In this document: one piece after another, positions 47,145 to 58,946 of the stretch
Layout of the letters: each line of letters starts with the position of its first letter
Numbering within the stretch: position 1 is the first letter of the stretch
From: Omphiscola glabra
Lineage: Eukaryota; Mollusca; Gastropoda; Lymnaeidae
Direction of reading: 5' to 3'
DNA: 64,000 bases
NCBI GenBank assembly: GCA_964017045.1
Contig: OZ024810.1
Location: 1,584,111-1,648,110, forward strand
Translations under genes and position numbers: made by a program
The notes under the pieces: generated by a model
What the model saw: only the letters and a program-made list of their open reading frames with translations
The model's database searches: none
What the model was told of the DNA's origin: nothing

Positions 47145-50100
47145 CTGAAAGAAAAAAATGAAAAAGTTGAATGGACTGAAATTGAAGAAAACTGATTTGA
47201 ATGTGTGGGTGTATAGGCGGCTTTCGAGGTGGGTAAAATGTAATCGTGCTGGAACCCTCTGTGGAGCCGCCCTGATTTTCTTTTTAAACGTAACACGGAA
47301 GCTGCCCCTGTTAATATTTAGAAATAGTAAAATAATGTCTTCTTAAATTTCATCTGCATGCGAAAAGATACTTTATGTTATAAGAATAATATAAGAGCAA
47401 TATCAGTCAACAGTCAAAACTAAGCTAACTTGGGGGACTCTAAGATCAAGCTGATAAGGTAACTTTGTTGAGACAGTCATCAAGTTGATAAGGTAACTTT
47501 GTTGAGACAGCCATCAAGCTGATAAGATAACTTTGTTGAGACAGTCATCAAGTTGATAAGGTAACTTTGTTGAGACAGTCATCAAGCTGATAAGGTAATT
47601 TGTGGAGACAGTCATCAAGTTGATAAGGTAACTTTGTTGAGACAGTCATCAAGCTGATAAGGTAACTTTGTTGAGACAGTCATCAAGCTGATAAGGTAAC
47701 TTTGTTGAGACAGTCATCAAGTTGATAAGGTAACTTTGTGGAGACAGTCATCAAGTTGATAAGGTAACTTTGTTGAGACAGTCATCAAGCTGATAAGGTA
47801 ACTTTGTGGAGACAGTCATCAAGTTGATAAGGTAACTTTGTTGAGACATTCATCAAGTTGATAAGGTAACTTTGTTGAGACAGTCATCAAGTTGATAAGG
47901 TAACTTTGTGGAGACAGTCATCAAGCTGATAAGGTAACTTTGTTGAGACAGTCATCAAGCTGATAAGGTAACTTTGTTGAGACAGTCATCAAGTTGATAA
48001 GGTAACTTTGTGGAGACAGTCATCAAGTTGATAAGGTAACTTTGTTGAGACATTCATCAAGTTGATAAGGTAACTTTGTTGAGACAGTCATCAAGTTGAT
48101 AAGGTAACTTTGTGGAGACAGTCATCAAGTTGATAAGGTAACTTTGTTGAGACAGTCATCAAGCTGATAAGGTAACTTTGTTGAGACAGTCATCAAGTTG
48201 ATAAGGTAACTTTGTTGAGACAGTCATCAAGTTGATAAGATAACTTTGTTAAGACAGTCATCAAGCTGATAAGGTAACTTTGTTGAGACAGTCATCAAGT
48301 TGATAAGGTAACTTTGTTGAGACAGTCATCAAGCTGATAAGGTAACTTTGTTGAGACAGTCATCAAGCTGATAAGGTAACTTTGTGGAGACAGTCATCAA
48401 GTTGATAAGGTAACGTTGTTGAGACAGTCATCAAGCTGATAAGGTAACTTTGTGGAGAAAGTCTTTAAGTTGATAAGGTAACTTTGTTGAGACAGTCATC
48501 AAGTTGATAAGGTAACTTTGTTGAGACAGTCATCAAGTTGATAAGGTAACTTTGTGGAGACAGTCATCAAGTTGATAAGGTAACTTTGTTGAGACAGTCA
48601 TCAAGCTGATAAGGTAACTTTGTTGAGACAGTCATCAAGCTGATAAGGTAACTTTGTTGAGACAGTCATCAAGTTGATAAGGTAACTTTGTGGAGACAGT
48701 CATCAAGTTGATAAGGTAACTTTGTTGAGACAGTCATCAAGCTGATAAGGTAACTTTGTTGAGACAGTCATCAAGTTGATAAGGTAACTTTGTGGAGACA
48801 GTCATCAAGTTGATAAGGTAACTTTGTTGAGACAGTCATCAAGCTGATAAGGTAACTTTGTTGAGACAGTCATCAAGTTGATAAGGTAACTTTGTGGAGA
48901 CAGTCATCAAGTTGATAAGATAACTTTGTTGAGACAGTCATCAAGCTGATAAGGTAACTTTGTTGAGACAGTCATCAAGTTGATAAGGTAACTTTGTTGA
49001 GACAGTCATCAAGTTGATAAGGTAACTTTGTGGAGACAGTCATCAAGTTGATAAGGTAACTTTGTTGAGACAGTCATCAAGCTGATAAGGTAACTTTGTT
49101 GAGACAGTCATCAAGCTGATAATGTAACTTTGTTGAGACAGTCATCAAGTTGATAAGGTAACTTTGTGGAGACAGTCATCAAGTAGATAAGGTAACTTTG
49201 TGGAGTCTGCGTTCAAGCAGATAAGAAGATAACTTTGTTGAGACTGAGTTCAAGCTCACGTCGCTCAATATGAATCATAGGAGCACTATTTGTTCAAGTG
49301 ATCTATGTAAGACAAAAGAATAAGACGGAGGTTTTCTCCAGAAAACCAACTTTCGAAAACAGATAAATAGGTAAATAACTGGCTGGAGTAATGGAAGGGT
49401 AAATAACTGGCTGGAGTAATGGAAGGGTAAATAGATGGCATGAGAAATGGATGAGTATAGAGATGGCACGAGGAATGGAAGGGTAAATAGATGGTATGAG
49501 AAATGGGTGAGTAAATAGATGGCATGAGAATTGGATGGGTAAATAGATAGCATGAGAAATGGATGGGTAAATAGATGGCATGCCAAATAGATGGGTAAAT
49601 AGATGGTATGAGAAATGGGTGAGTAAATAGATAGCATGAGAAATGGATGAGTAAATAGATGGTATTATAAATAGATGAGTAAATAGATGGCATGAGAACG
49701 GGAGTAATCAATTTTATTTTAAAGAAAAGATTTGACTTGTTGATTGAAAAGTAGAATTGATTGATAGATGACCAGAGAGGTGGTTTGTTAGATGGATGCT
49801 TTGACAGATTGCTGGATGAATTGGTGGCCACACATATTACAAAACATAGATCAAAACATTTTTTCACAAGATGGGTGGATAAATATGTCATCCACAGATG
49901 AATAAAAGAAAGGATTGTTGGAAGGAATGATGGATAGATAGATTGCATGACAGATGGATGAATGGTGAGTTAATGCCTAGAATATTCGTGGAACAATCAC
50001 TTTCAAGATAGACCAATCAATGACTAATGGGGTTTTTGACATAAAAGTTGGTGTCTGTGTTTTATTTTTATGAAACTGCACATGAGACCTACTTACATTA

Positions 50101-50964
50101 ATAAATTATAGATAATCACAAATAATAATTCTCTAGGTAACTATGATTTTATGACTGCAACGCTGTGTTCAATGTACGAGCAATAAAAACTCCCAGAAGT
50201 TAACACTAATTTGGCTTTTTATAATGTGGAATTTATCGCACTGCCGACCCAGTGTTTAGCGGGGTATTCCTAGTTATTTATAAACTTACATGAAGCAGCA
50301 CAGCCAGCCAATGAAATCACAGGAAACATGGTATTCTTGGGTTTCCCCATCATAGGCAATAGTACAGAAATGGCGGCCATGGCCAGCCCAAAAAAACTGG
50401 CCAACATTCCCAAAATGGCGAAGGCCTCGCACGCTTTCACGCTGTCTTTGATTTCATCAGCTGTGTGAAAATATATTGATTTATATCAAAAAAATATCAA
50501 ATATGAATTATTTTTATTACATTTAAAATATTTAAAAATATAGTTGTATAGATACAAATAAATACGTTTAAACCAATAAAGTGAACATCGAATTAAATCC
50601 CTTTGGGTTCCCCAAAATGTGTTTCACTACAGCGCTGAACAGAGTTGAATACTGTATTCTATTAAAAAAACGAGAAATGCTCTAGACATTGAACATTAGA
50701 TAACAAATTGTGTAGTCCAAGGTAACTTCGAAAGGGAATTAATGACTTACGGTAGTTCTGTTCCGATGAATACTCTATACATTTTTCACCCTTTACGTCG
50801 TCAGTTGAGCACGTTTTCCAAAGACCGTATGATCCGGAAGCACCATCTTTATGAAGGGCCGACCACTCTGGTGTGGCTAAACCAATGATGTGTAGGAGGA
50901 CACCAACACCGATGATGAACACAGATACAATGGCAAGAACGCTAACTCCATCAGGCAGGGCCAT
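46966..50964 (-). CDS. Claudin/PMP22-superfamily four-transmembrane protein, copy 1 (three coding exons)
   Basis: The minus-strand coding exons 50964-50751, 50460-50290 and 47144-46966 splice to 564 bases, 187 residues plus stop. Both introns have GTAAGT donors and pyrimidine-AG acceptors, and both codons split by introns are completed correctly. The start ATG has A at -3 and G at +4. A 3' splice-like ACCTCCAG ends 14 bases upstream, so a separate 5' untranslated exon is likely. Membrane segments lie at about 8-30, 85-106, 117-139 and 157-179. The first outer loop has TPEW (Trp34) and the claudin signature Gly47-Leu-Trp49, Cys52 and Cys62 (GLW-x2-C-x9-C), whose cysteines form a disulfide in the family. 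The second loop is short (about 140-156). Length is normal for the family. Role by family: a plasma-membrane protein of septate or tight-like junctions, or a PMP22/EMP-like relative. Which subgroup cannot be told from sequence alone. Confidence 0.9.
47448..49240. repeat. Minisatellite in claudin intron 2, 34-bp unit, about 52 copies
   Basis: The unit is CAAGTTGATAAGGTAACTTT followed by GTTGAGACAGTCAT. The main variants are CAAGCTGATAAG and GTGGAGACAG. The GTT/GTG and AGTTG/AGCTG variants alternate in runs, so blocks of several units were copied. The last two units (TCTGCGTTCAAGCAG, CTGAGTTCAAGCTCACG) resemble the units of the second duplicate's array at 59564 onward, so the two arrays share an ancestor. 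Each unit contains TGATAAG, a GATA-factor-type site. Confidence 0.95.
49376..49700. repeat. Minisatellite in claudin intron 2, 28-bp unit, about 11 copies
   Basis: The unit is GGGTAAATAGATGGCATGAG plus AAATGGAT. A 30-base pair of units (GGTAAATAACTGGCTGGAGT) starts it. The same 28-bp unit, in the form GGGTAGATAGATGGTATGAG, fills 61978-63130 in the second duplicate. Confidence 0.93.
49701..50289. other. Rest of claudin intron 2
   Basis: Unique intron sequence next to exon 2. The part around 49965-50030 (AACAATCACTTTCAAGATAG, then CCAATCAATGACTAATGGGG) matches 63667-63710. 50215-50283 matches the last bases of the window (GGGGTATTCCTAGTTATTTA against GCGGGATATTCCTGGTTATT). Confidence 0.8.
50290..50460 (-). 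CDS. Claudin-like gene, coding exon 2
   Basis: 171 bases. The acceptor reads TTTTCACACAG. The first two bases complete a Pro codon with exon 1. It encodes DEIKDSVKACEAFAILGMLA (second helix) through MMGKPKNTMFPVISLAGCAA (start of the third helix). It ends with one base of a Phe codon before the donor GTAAGT (50289-50284). Confidence 0.9.
50461..50750. other. Claudin intron 1
   Basis: 290-bp AT-rich intron with GTAAGT donor and TTTTCACACAG acceptor on the minus strand. No other feature is present. Confidence 0.85.
50751..50964 (-). CDS. Claudin-like gene, coding exon 1
   Basis: 71 codons plus one base, starting MALPDGVSVLAIVSVFIIGV. It encodes the first membrane helix and most of the first outer loop with the GLW-C-C signature. 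The donor is C/GTAAGT at 50750-50745. Confidence 0.9.
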
Positions 50965-50978
50965 TTTCAAATTATTTT

Positions 50979-51154
50979 CTGGAGGTACATTAAAAAATAT
51001 ATACATATATATATATATATATATAAGCTATTTGTCAGACATAATTCTCAAATCCTATATAACGTTCATGTTTATAAAAGCTTCATCTTTTTCTTCTTTT
51101 CTTCTTTATTTCAACCAAAATTTAAAAAAAAAAGAAATGATGGTTGGAAGGAAT
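50979..51154. other. Upstream of claudin exon 1: 3' splice-like site and (TA)n
   Basis: On the minus strand ACCTCCAG (ending at 50979) fits a 3' splice site for a 5' untranslated intron. A (TA)n microsatellite lies at about 51001-51026. The matching upstream exon and promoter were not found. Confidence 0.4.
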
Positions 51155-51495
51155 GGTTATCTACAATATGGAATGTAAGGATCACGTGTCATGGACTAAA
51201 TTATTACCTACAACATGGAATTTAAGGATCCCGTGTTCTGGACTAACTGATTACCTACAACATGGAATGTAAGGATCACGTGTCCTGGACTAACTGATTA
51301 CCTACAACATGGAATGTAAGGATCACGTGTCATGGACTAACTGATTACCTACAACATGGAATGTAAGGCTCACGTGTTCTGGACTAACTGATTACATACA
51401 ACATGGAATGTAAAGATCATGTGTCCTGGACTAACTGATTACCTACAACATGGAATGTAAGGATCATGTGTCCTGGACTAACTAATTACCGACAA
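51155..51495. repeat. 47-bp minisatellite, left part (about 7 copies), cut by a transposon
   Basis: The unit is GATTACCTACAACATGGAAT, GTAAGGATCACGTGTCCTGG and ACTAACT. The array stops in mid-unit at the hAT element (51496) and resumes directly after it at 54101. Confidence 0.93.
51488..51495. repeat. Left target-site duplication of the hAT element
   Basis: ACCGACAA here and ACCTACAA at 54101-54108 match at seven of eight positions. The right one is the normal minisatellite word, so the left copy has one later change. Eight bases is the hAT rule. Confidence 0.8.
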
Positions 51496-54100
51496 CAGCG
51501 GTTCTCAACCTGTGGGTCGTCAAGGACCATTGGAAAACACACATTTCCGATGATGATTTTCTTAGAAACCGATTGATTTGGTCCAACTTAAATTACCAGA
51601 AATGTCACCAATTTTCATTTGTTAGATATCCCCCTTTGAACTATTCACCCCATAATAAAGCTTAAACCTACAGTGAAAACTACTGCACAAATCAGCTCGT
51701 TTACGGGTAATCGCAGATTATAAATAGGGCATATACAATAGACGAATCTGACAAGTCCAGTGAAAATGTAGATGAAAAAACTGAAAGTTACCTCCTTTAA
51801 TATGAAGTGATGCGCTTAACCAATGGCAAGTAAAGAAAACGTAAATAAATAAAGAACATAGGTCAAATGTCAGATGCTGAAATTACACCGAACAATAAAT
51901 GCTACTATTGTTATCTACGATGCATTTAAAGTGAAAATTTAAAGGCAAAAGTAGATATCGGTTGAGGAAGCAGAGTCTTTCTAGTCATAAAACATGGGGT
52001 AAAGATAGTCACTGTTCAAGTCTCATGTGATTAGAATCAGTGTACTGAGAGGAAAATTTAGGATTAAGTTTAATCAGTTTCAGTAGCCCTCACCTGCAGT
52101 CAGTACTATTTTGCCCAAGCTCAAAATGCTGTCGCACTAAGTTTCGTCTCGGTTAAAAATCGCCCCTGATGAACGACGATTGACTTATAGAGGCAAAAAA
52201 TAAAAATAAAACGCAAAATAAAAAGTATGCTCTTCTACTGCTTCACGCCTTCTTTTGATTCTGACCATTTAGTGATGAGAGCATTACAATGATTTACCAC
52301 ATAGTATTTTTCAATCATTTTAAACAATTGTTTTTAGTCCCATCTGATTAAACGCTGTTAAACACGTTATAAAATATCTCTATGTTTTCATTGTTTTTGA
52401 AAATGCAGGCCCTTATCTTTTATGTTATTAATCAAAGTCTTACAGTGAACTAAGTAATGACTGATGTGTATGTGTAAAATAGCATAACATAAGCCTATTC
52501 TATAAATTTAAGTACCAGTTCAAGGTCATAATGAGTCATATTACTTATATGTCACTTATAATGTATAATAAGCTGAATGATAATGGCACTGTGAAAATAT
52601 AAACTTGATATAATTTATTACATTATCATTGAGTCATTACACGGAAATTACACCACCTGTACAAGATCTCAGTGGCTTGTACACTGCTTCAGATTTTAAA
52701 AAAAAAACGATTTTTTTGAGAAATAATTGTTTTTTTATTTCGGCCACGATTTGTTTTCTTATTTAGAGAGTTCACTTAAGTTTAATAAGTGATGAATAAG
52801 AGATGTAATTGGCTTTTAAAAAACATAAAATATCGTTAAATTCATAAATTTCAATTTTCTGTGGAAAGAGTTGACAAGTCACAATATTGAGTCAGTCTAA
52901 TAATAAACTGAAAAAAATCTGTCACAAAATACCTAGTAACTGATATATTTTAAAAGTAAAATGGTATCACTAAATAGAGGCAAATTATAGAATTGTATTT
53001 TTACTTGAGAATATGTTGGATACTTTAAAACTTTAAAATCCCCTTTTCTCAAACTCTTCAAAATGTTACATGTCTATGTTTTACATTGAGATCTTCGATA
53101 TACCATCTTTTAGCAAACCATCCCATGACAATGAATTGTGTAGAGAAGAAAGTTAAGAAAATAAAATACAGTGAGGATTATTTGCCGTATGGTTTTACCT
53201 CAATAATTAGAACAAGGATTGAGAACCCGCAATGTGTTCTTTGTTGTGAAGTTCTATCAGCCGAATCTATGAAGCCGAACAAACTAAAAGCCATTTTGAT
53301 AGCAAGCATCCAAGCTTTGCCGGCAAGGATACCAGCTCTTTTAGAAGTAAAGCTGATGGACTCCTAAAAGCCAGACTTGAAACCGGAGGCAAGTACCAAA
53401 AACAAAGCGTAGCATCCGTTGAAGCTTCATATTTGGAGGCACTCAGAATCGCCAGAGCTATGAAACCTCACACCACTGCTGAAAATTTATTGCTGCCAGC
53501 GGCCAAAGACATTGTTCGCGTTATGATCGGAGATAAATTTGTTACGAAATTGAGTACAATTTCCTTTATACAACTACACTGTCCGCAGAAGAATAGATGA
53601 CAAGGTAATCAAGTCTAAATACAGAAGTAGAATTGTTGTGGAATATGCGCTGGCAAAAACTGCCCCCAGCATTTCTCATCTGGTAAAAAAGAAGCAATCT
53701 CAACCTTCGCATTGACGTTGGCTTTTTACGCATACTGTCGCAAAATGTAGCAATGTAGTTTACTGTAGTTATGTTAAGACTGTTACCCATGCTACACCAT
53801 GCTACATGCATGCTACACCATGCTTCAAGACAAAATCTCATTATTTGTTGTTAAAAAATAAATAGTTCACAATATATAATTATCTATTGTTTTTTTTGTG
53901 ATTAATCACCATGTTTGAATTATGTTCAATTTGTAACCATGGAAATAAATCCTGCATAATAGATATTTTCATTACTATACATAACAGAAGCAACATAAAA
54001 GTTAAGAAGTAGCAACGAACATACGTTTATGGTTGGGGGTCGCCACAACATGAGGAACTGCATTAAGGGGTCGCGGCATTAGAAAGGTTGAGAACCGCTG
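51496..54100 (+). mobile_element. Internally deleted hAT transposon (ZBED5-like), 2605 bp
   Basis: The left end starts CAGCGGTTCTCAACCTGTGG. The right end in reverse complement starts CAGCGGTTCTCAACCTTTCT, so the terminal inverted repeats are 16 bases perfect. Eight-base flanks match at seven positions. Both ends then enter TGGGTCG or GGGGTCGC words that are typical next to such TIRs. Inside, the plus strand carries the two ends of a BED-finger transposase (53086-53715) with the catalytic middle missing. The rest is AT-rich. The element cannot move by itself. Similar ends are known from ZBED/Charlie-type hAT elements in animals. Confidence 0.9.
53086..53715 (+). pseudogene. BED-finger hAT transposase remnant (ZBED5-like)
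   Basis: From about 53125 the plus strand reads VEKKVKKIKYSEDYLPYGFT, then QCVLCCEVLSAESMKPNKLK, the first half of a BED zinc finger with Cys-x2-Cys near 53232-53246. A single-base shift near 53290 moves into another frame that reads SHFDSKHPSFAGKDT, giving the two finger histidines. GLLKARLETGGKYQK and EALRIARAMKPHTTAENLLL then follow. A second shift precedes YTVRRRIDD (about 53573). Soon after comes a C-terminal end, LAKTAPSISHLVKKKQSQPSH, before a stop at 53715. The RNase-H-like catalytic domain and dimerisation region (normally several hundred residues) are gone, so the protein is dead. Confidence 0.85.
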
Positions 54101-54376
54101 ACCTACAACATGAAATGTAAGGATCACGTGTCCTGGAGTAACTGATTACCTACAACATGGAATGTAAGGATCACGTGTCATGGACTAAATTATTACCTAC
54201 AACATGGAATGTAAGGATCACGTGTCCTGGACTAACTGATTACCTACAACATGGCATATAAAGATTATGTGTCCTGTACTAACTGATTACCTACAACATG
54301 GAATATAAGGATCATGTGTCATGGACTGATTACCTACAACATGGAATGTAAGGATCACGTGTCCAGGACTGATTAC
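54101..54376. repeat. 47-bp minisatellite, right part (about 6 copies)
   Basis: Continues the array of 51155-51495 with the same unit (ACCTACAACATGGAATGTAA, GGATCACGTGTCCTGGACTA). Two shortened units near 54325-54370 lack the AACT after GGACT. The first 8 bases are the right target-site copy of the hAT element. Confidence 0.93.
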
Positions 54377-54476
54377 CTACAGCCAATCGGTGAAGAATGG
54401 AAGCTTGCTGTAATTCCCGCTTTCAAGAGACCATGTTGGCACAATCTAAATCTTCTCCCGCCATTCCAATCCCACA

Positions 54477-54590
54477 TAGAAACATAGGCAGTGTGTCACA
54501 TAGGCGGTATGGCACATAAAAAGGTGGGCAGTAAATCACATAGAAACATGGGCAGTATGTCACATAGAAACTTAGGCAATATGGAACGTT
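54477..54590. repeat. Short degenerate array, about 22-24-bp unit, about 5 copies
   Basis: Words CACATAGAAACATAGGCAGT and TGTCACATAGAAAC recur with deletions. Confidence 0.75.
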
Positions 54591-56160
54591 GTTCAATTTG
54601 CTATAAATTAATGTTCATCATTATCATCCTGATCTGATTTCAATAGGTCATGTAAAGCAATTTGCATGTTTTTATCCATTGGTCTTTGTCTGCATATAAA
54701 ATATTATAAACTAGAAAATATCACCCGAAGTTTTCGAGATAATAAAGGCAGGCACTTTGTGATAATTTGTACCTGTTATTGTGAAAACTCATTACAATTC
54801 CATATTTTAAAAAGAAGTATCTATGTAATGATGCTTACGTTTTAACATATTTAAAAGTTTTAAGAAGTATTTTTCTGCTACATATTATATGCCTACATTA
54901 GCCTACATAGCTCTTTTTGTGACCCTAAACTACAACTTTTTTCTCTGCCTCTGTACATGACCTTAAATTACAAAGTCTAAAGGATCATAAATTAAATCAT
55001 TATTGTCACTAAATGAGTTCATTGACGGCTGATTTCTCCACGCTAGAGAAATACTTTAGCCTACCACTTCTTTCCCCAAAACTATTTTTTTTCTCTAAAA
55101 TTGTGAAAACTTAATCTTATATTTATAACAAAACTATATGGATCAATGTAACAATATTTTATATTAACCAAAATGTTTGCCTTGTTTTCTATTATATTAT
55201 CGGAAAGTCGCAAAACATAATTATTTGATGTAAAAAAAGTATTTCTTAACCGTTTTTCAAGTCTTTATTACTTTATAAATTGGATAAAATAAGTATGAAA
55301 AAATCTTCATTTTTGGAATGAAAAATAAGTAAACACTTATAAACTGTTAAAAATACAAAGCTGAAATTTGGTGTGTTTTATTAACAATTTAAAATGCAAT
55401 CAATTATATTTATTAATTTTACTTTTAAGAAGGGGAAATTACATTATTAGTTTTGTAACGCGCGGTTATTAATCAAAGAAAATTAGAGCTTTGGCTAAAT
55501 AGGCAATTCGCGCTATGACGTCATGTGAGTGTTTACTTAGAACAAATTAATTTTAATTTTATTTCGCAATATTAACAACGCAATAAAAACGCACTAAAGC
55601 ATCAGAAGTTTGGATTTTCCCGATAAATGAGATTACAATGTAATTCTGAGATCATACTTTTTAAATATTTTTTTAAATATTACTTTCAAACTCGGATAAA
55701 AAGCTTAAAATAGTTCCTTTAGTGTTATTTTATATGCATGTGTAATTTATAATAATAATACTTAAACATTTACTAAAATAAAAGCGGATATATTTTATTT
55801 TTTGCGCATTTAAATTTATTTGATTTCTGTAAAATTATAGAAAATCGCTGTCATGGTTTTTAAGAATCCGAACGTTTTTAAATCGCTTCGTTTCTTTTGC
55901 GTTATGGTCAGCCTAGCTCATTCTTAAATAATATATATATAGATAGATAGATAGATATAATCATTTGGACAGTTTGCCAATTGTAGTACATTATAAAGGC
56001 ATATGTCCTAGAGTGATTGGTATTTAAAATGTATCACTGTACATTGTTTCCCCTCAAAGATACAATAGTGCTCCTCAGTGAACTATCACTAAAAATAAAC
56101 ATAAGTGTGCTGAATAAAGAAACAACACTCAAATAACTACGCATTATCACTAAAACTAAC
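54591..56160. other. AT-rich intergenic sequence in the first duplicate
   Basis: No gene was seen. A short (ATAG)n microsatellite lies near 55938-55958. Confidence 0.5.
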
Positions 56161-56171
56161 ATCAAAGAAAA

Positions 56172-56205
56172 GGCTGCGTGGCGCAGCGAGTTGTTAGTGC
56201 CGCCC
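56172..56205 (+). other. tRNA-like A-box, possible SINE head
   Basis: GGCTGCGTGGCGCAGCGAGT has the look of the 5' part of a tRNA-derived SINE (A-box-like TGGCGCAGCG). I find no B-box (GGTTCGA) at the expected distance, so it is at best a fragment. Confidence 0.2.
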
Positions 56206-57140
56206 TAGACCGTGATTTTGAAAATGAAGAATTTTGATGAATTTTTTCTTCGACATTTACCGAGAAAACATCCTCTATGGTCTATATTACATTTACTTGT
56301 TATTTTAGTTTCATTTTCACTTCTTTGTGTATTCAAAACAAAGCCACTGAGCCTCGCTCCTTGTGGTTCGGTGCAATATCTGACTTGTCCTTTACGCCTT
56401 TAGTTTTAGCGCAGAATAGATTTTTTAAAACAAACGTAGCGCTCTATGGGAGTGTTGAACAGCAGTGTTATTTGTTGAACAGCCATCACAGCAAAACAGC
56501 GTAAACACCGAAAAGCAACGGCCTTAAACTAAACTTGATCATTAATAGAGATTTTAATTTTCATTTATTTTTAAAAACAAATAAACCCGTGCTGCCCTCT
56601 GGTCATCTGTAAGCGATAGCAAGAGAGAGAACGACTGTCATACCTGAATGAATGCCTAATGCACGCTAGAAGCGAAATGGATGTCGCGCTCATGATTTAT
56701 TGTAAAAAAAACTTTTTAAATATGACATATAGGCGAGTATATATGGTAAGTGTTGCCACATACAAATTTTTACAACATGTTAGCAATCATTTTATAAATA
56801 TATATCTATTACAAATTTGAGTCAATTAAAGTAGAGGAGCCTACTATTATTTCATTATGTAACTCTTGTAAATGCAGAATTGCAACGTAATTTCAATGGA
56901 TGGAGCGAAAAATTTTCACGAATGACTATTCGTGTTTATATATATATTATACTATTCTTACAGTATTAATCTAATTATCTATTTTAAAAAATGCATCCCA
57001 ATATTCAAGAAATATTGTTGACCGCAAGACTCCGTGACGGAAACACGTGTACATTACATTGAGACATCACCATCCATCTTGAACACATTGTATGACAGGT
57101 GAACATGGCTGCACAAAATTAATCTCTAATTTACACATTT
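56206..57140. other. Unassigned sequence
   Basis: Chance frames at 56212-56504 have no recognisable motif. The rest is AT-rich. Confidence 0.45.
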
Positions 57141-58452
57141 CCTCCTAAGAATCTATAACCCAGGGGCGTCACTTCAGGCTTTTTCAGTGAAACCAAAACT
57201 TGGTCGGCGTGTCAAGTTGTTTATTACCGGAGGCGCCACAGTACATAGCAATTTAAATAAAGCCTAATGATTAGGGGGGGGGAGCCCCCCTTGCTACCCA
57301 AATTATGTCCATGCAATAAACAATTTTTAAAAACACATTTAAAATAACAACTTAACATCACTATATCCCATTAAAAGATCATATCACCAACTTAACATCA
57401 CTACACATCACTTTAAAAGATCACATCACCAAGTTAACAAACACTTGTATTACATAAACGTATTGCAACTATTTCTTACCGTGTGCTACTCCAAAGCGTC
57501 AGGCTTAGAATGGGTCAGATGCTTCATAAGCGGGCCATTTGGCCCAATACAAATTATATTCACCCCCATCCCCACGGATTTCCAGCTTCTTTATTTCAGC
57601 GGTTCTAAAACATTTATTTATCCATTGGTGCCATCGTTTTAGTTAACATTTATTTTTGTTTTCATAATCTTTTCTTTGATAACTAAAAGATCACATTTTT
57701 AGTAAGTTTGTTACGTTTCTTTGTGTGTTTTGGTGTGTTTTACTTAATTCTATTTCAAATAATTATTTGCCTTTGTAACCCCCCCCCCCCCCCCCAATTT
57801 TACCCAGATCCACTTCGTTTTGTATTTTTTTTTATTTTAAAGAAAAACGCAATCGTGAGAGAACTCAATCGAGTTCATCCAGTTTTTGTACTGGTATATC
57901 GATTTAATCGGCATATTTTGTTTAAAGACAAAGAGGTGTGAATAAGTGTTAGGTAGGCCACAGCTAGAAAAAACGCGCGAACGAACCGGGACGATCTCAA
58001 TAGAGGCAGGTGTGGTGACTTGTATGACCTTGTAGGGGCATAACGGGGCGTGTAAAGGCGTGTCGGGGCTTCTAAGGGTGCGATTCTCTGAAACGGAAAG
58101 TGAAACAAATGATGTGGGGGGGGGGGGATTGAGGGCGGGGACGGTTGCACATTTGTTTTTAGTTTGACTACTTCTAGGAATATATCCTTGCAAACTGTTC
58201 CATTTTGAAGCGCTGGCCCATGCGGAACTTATCATAAAAACAGTTTCACAGCAACCAATGGAAAATATGCGCAACTTATACCATAGCCGGTAAATGTCTA
58301 GTAAAAATTCAATGTTGTGTAAGGTTGGTTTTTTTTTACATATTAAAGGTGTTGCGTGCATAACGTTTAATATACCGGTATATAAATTCAACAATTACAC
58401 CGCAGGAAGTTCCATTTATTATTAAGAAAAACAACTTTGTACTTGGTGGAAA
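57141..58452. other. Unassigned sequence with C- and G-runs, up to the duplication junction
   Basis: CCAGGGGCGTCACTTCAGGC near 57160 and a G-run near 57273-57287 resemble ends of dispersed elements. The word TCATATCACCAACTTAAC repeats loosely two or three times at about 57345-57440. A run of about 19 C is at 57779-57797 and about 10 G at 58116-58127. 57960-58140 is GC-rich with CG dinucleotides and could be regulatory. No gene was established. Confidence 0.45.
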
Positions 58453-58946
58453 AATACGAATTTGATGACTTTTTATTTCAGTCATTCATATTTCATTCAT
58501 CAAACACATCTCACATTTTAATGCAATTGAAATTGTATCCATTATGAAGCGAAAAAATATACACAGTACTGGTAAACTAAATATTACATCTCTGTAATTT
58601 CATAATGTAATTTCATGATGAACTACATTATTAATAAACAAAGTAAATAAAAACATAATGAATGATTTAAATGTATTAAGATTTAGGAGTAGGCCCTATA
58701 CGTGTATAAAGATACAAAAGTTTGATGAGTAAACTAGGTACATAGGTTTTACAAAGCATTTATCAAACAGCTGTACATAGAAACATTACTATTTAGTACA
58801 TTGTGTTTCTAAAAATGGAAACAAATTGTGATTTTAATGAATGAAACAAAATATATCTAATAATAGAATCATTTGAAAGATGATTTGTTAAATAAGTTCC
58901 AGGGAAATTTAAAATTATTTTTTTGTATATTATGTAAAATATGTCT

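Larger units (their letters stand above)
44838..58452. repeat. First unit of a direct tandem duplication of about 13.6 kb
   Basis: ATACGAATTTAATGACTTTT near 44838 and ATACGAATTTGATGACTTTT near 58453 start two long collinear stretches. Both are followed by ATTTCAGT-ATTCAT-TTTCATTC, CACATCTCACATTTTAATG, the same AATGTATTAAGATTTA and TTTGATGAGTAAACTA words, a pyrimidine-rich tract, the claudin last exon, and homologous intron arrays. The offset is about 13.6 kb at the start, 12.35 kb at the exon and 13.7 kb at the end. The first unit therefore carries about 1.3 kb of extra sequence (about 45300-46690), and the second unit's arrays are longer. The first unit holds the complete claudin gene. Confidence 0.85.

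Noticed and set aside
47448..49240. Regular direct repeats considered as a CRISPR array
   Set aside because: Repeats are head-to-tail with no spacers, in a eukaryotic intron. The same holds for all other arrays here.
56172..56245. tRNA gene
   Set aside because: Only an A-box-like word is present. There is no B-box, acceptor stem pairing or anticodon arm, so at best this is a SINE fragment.
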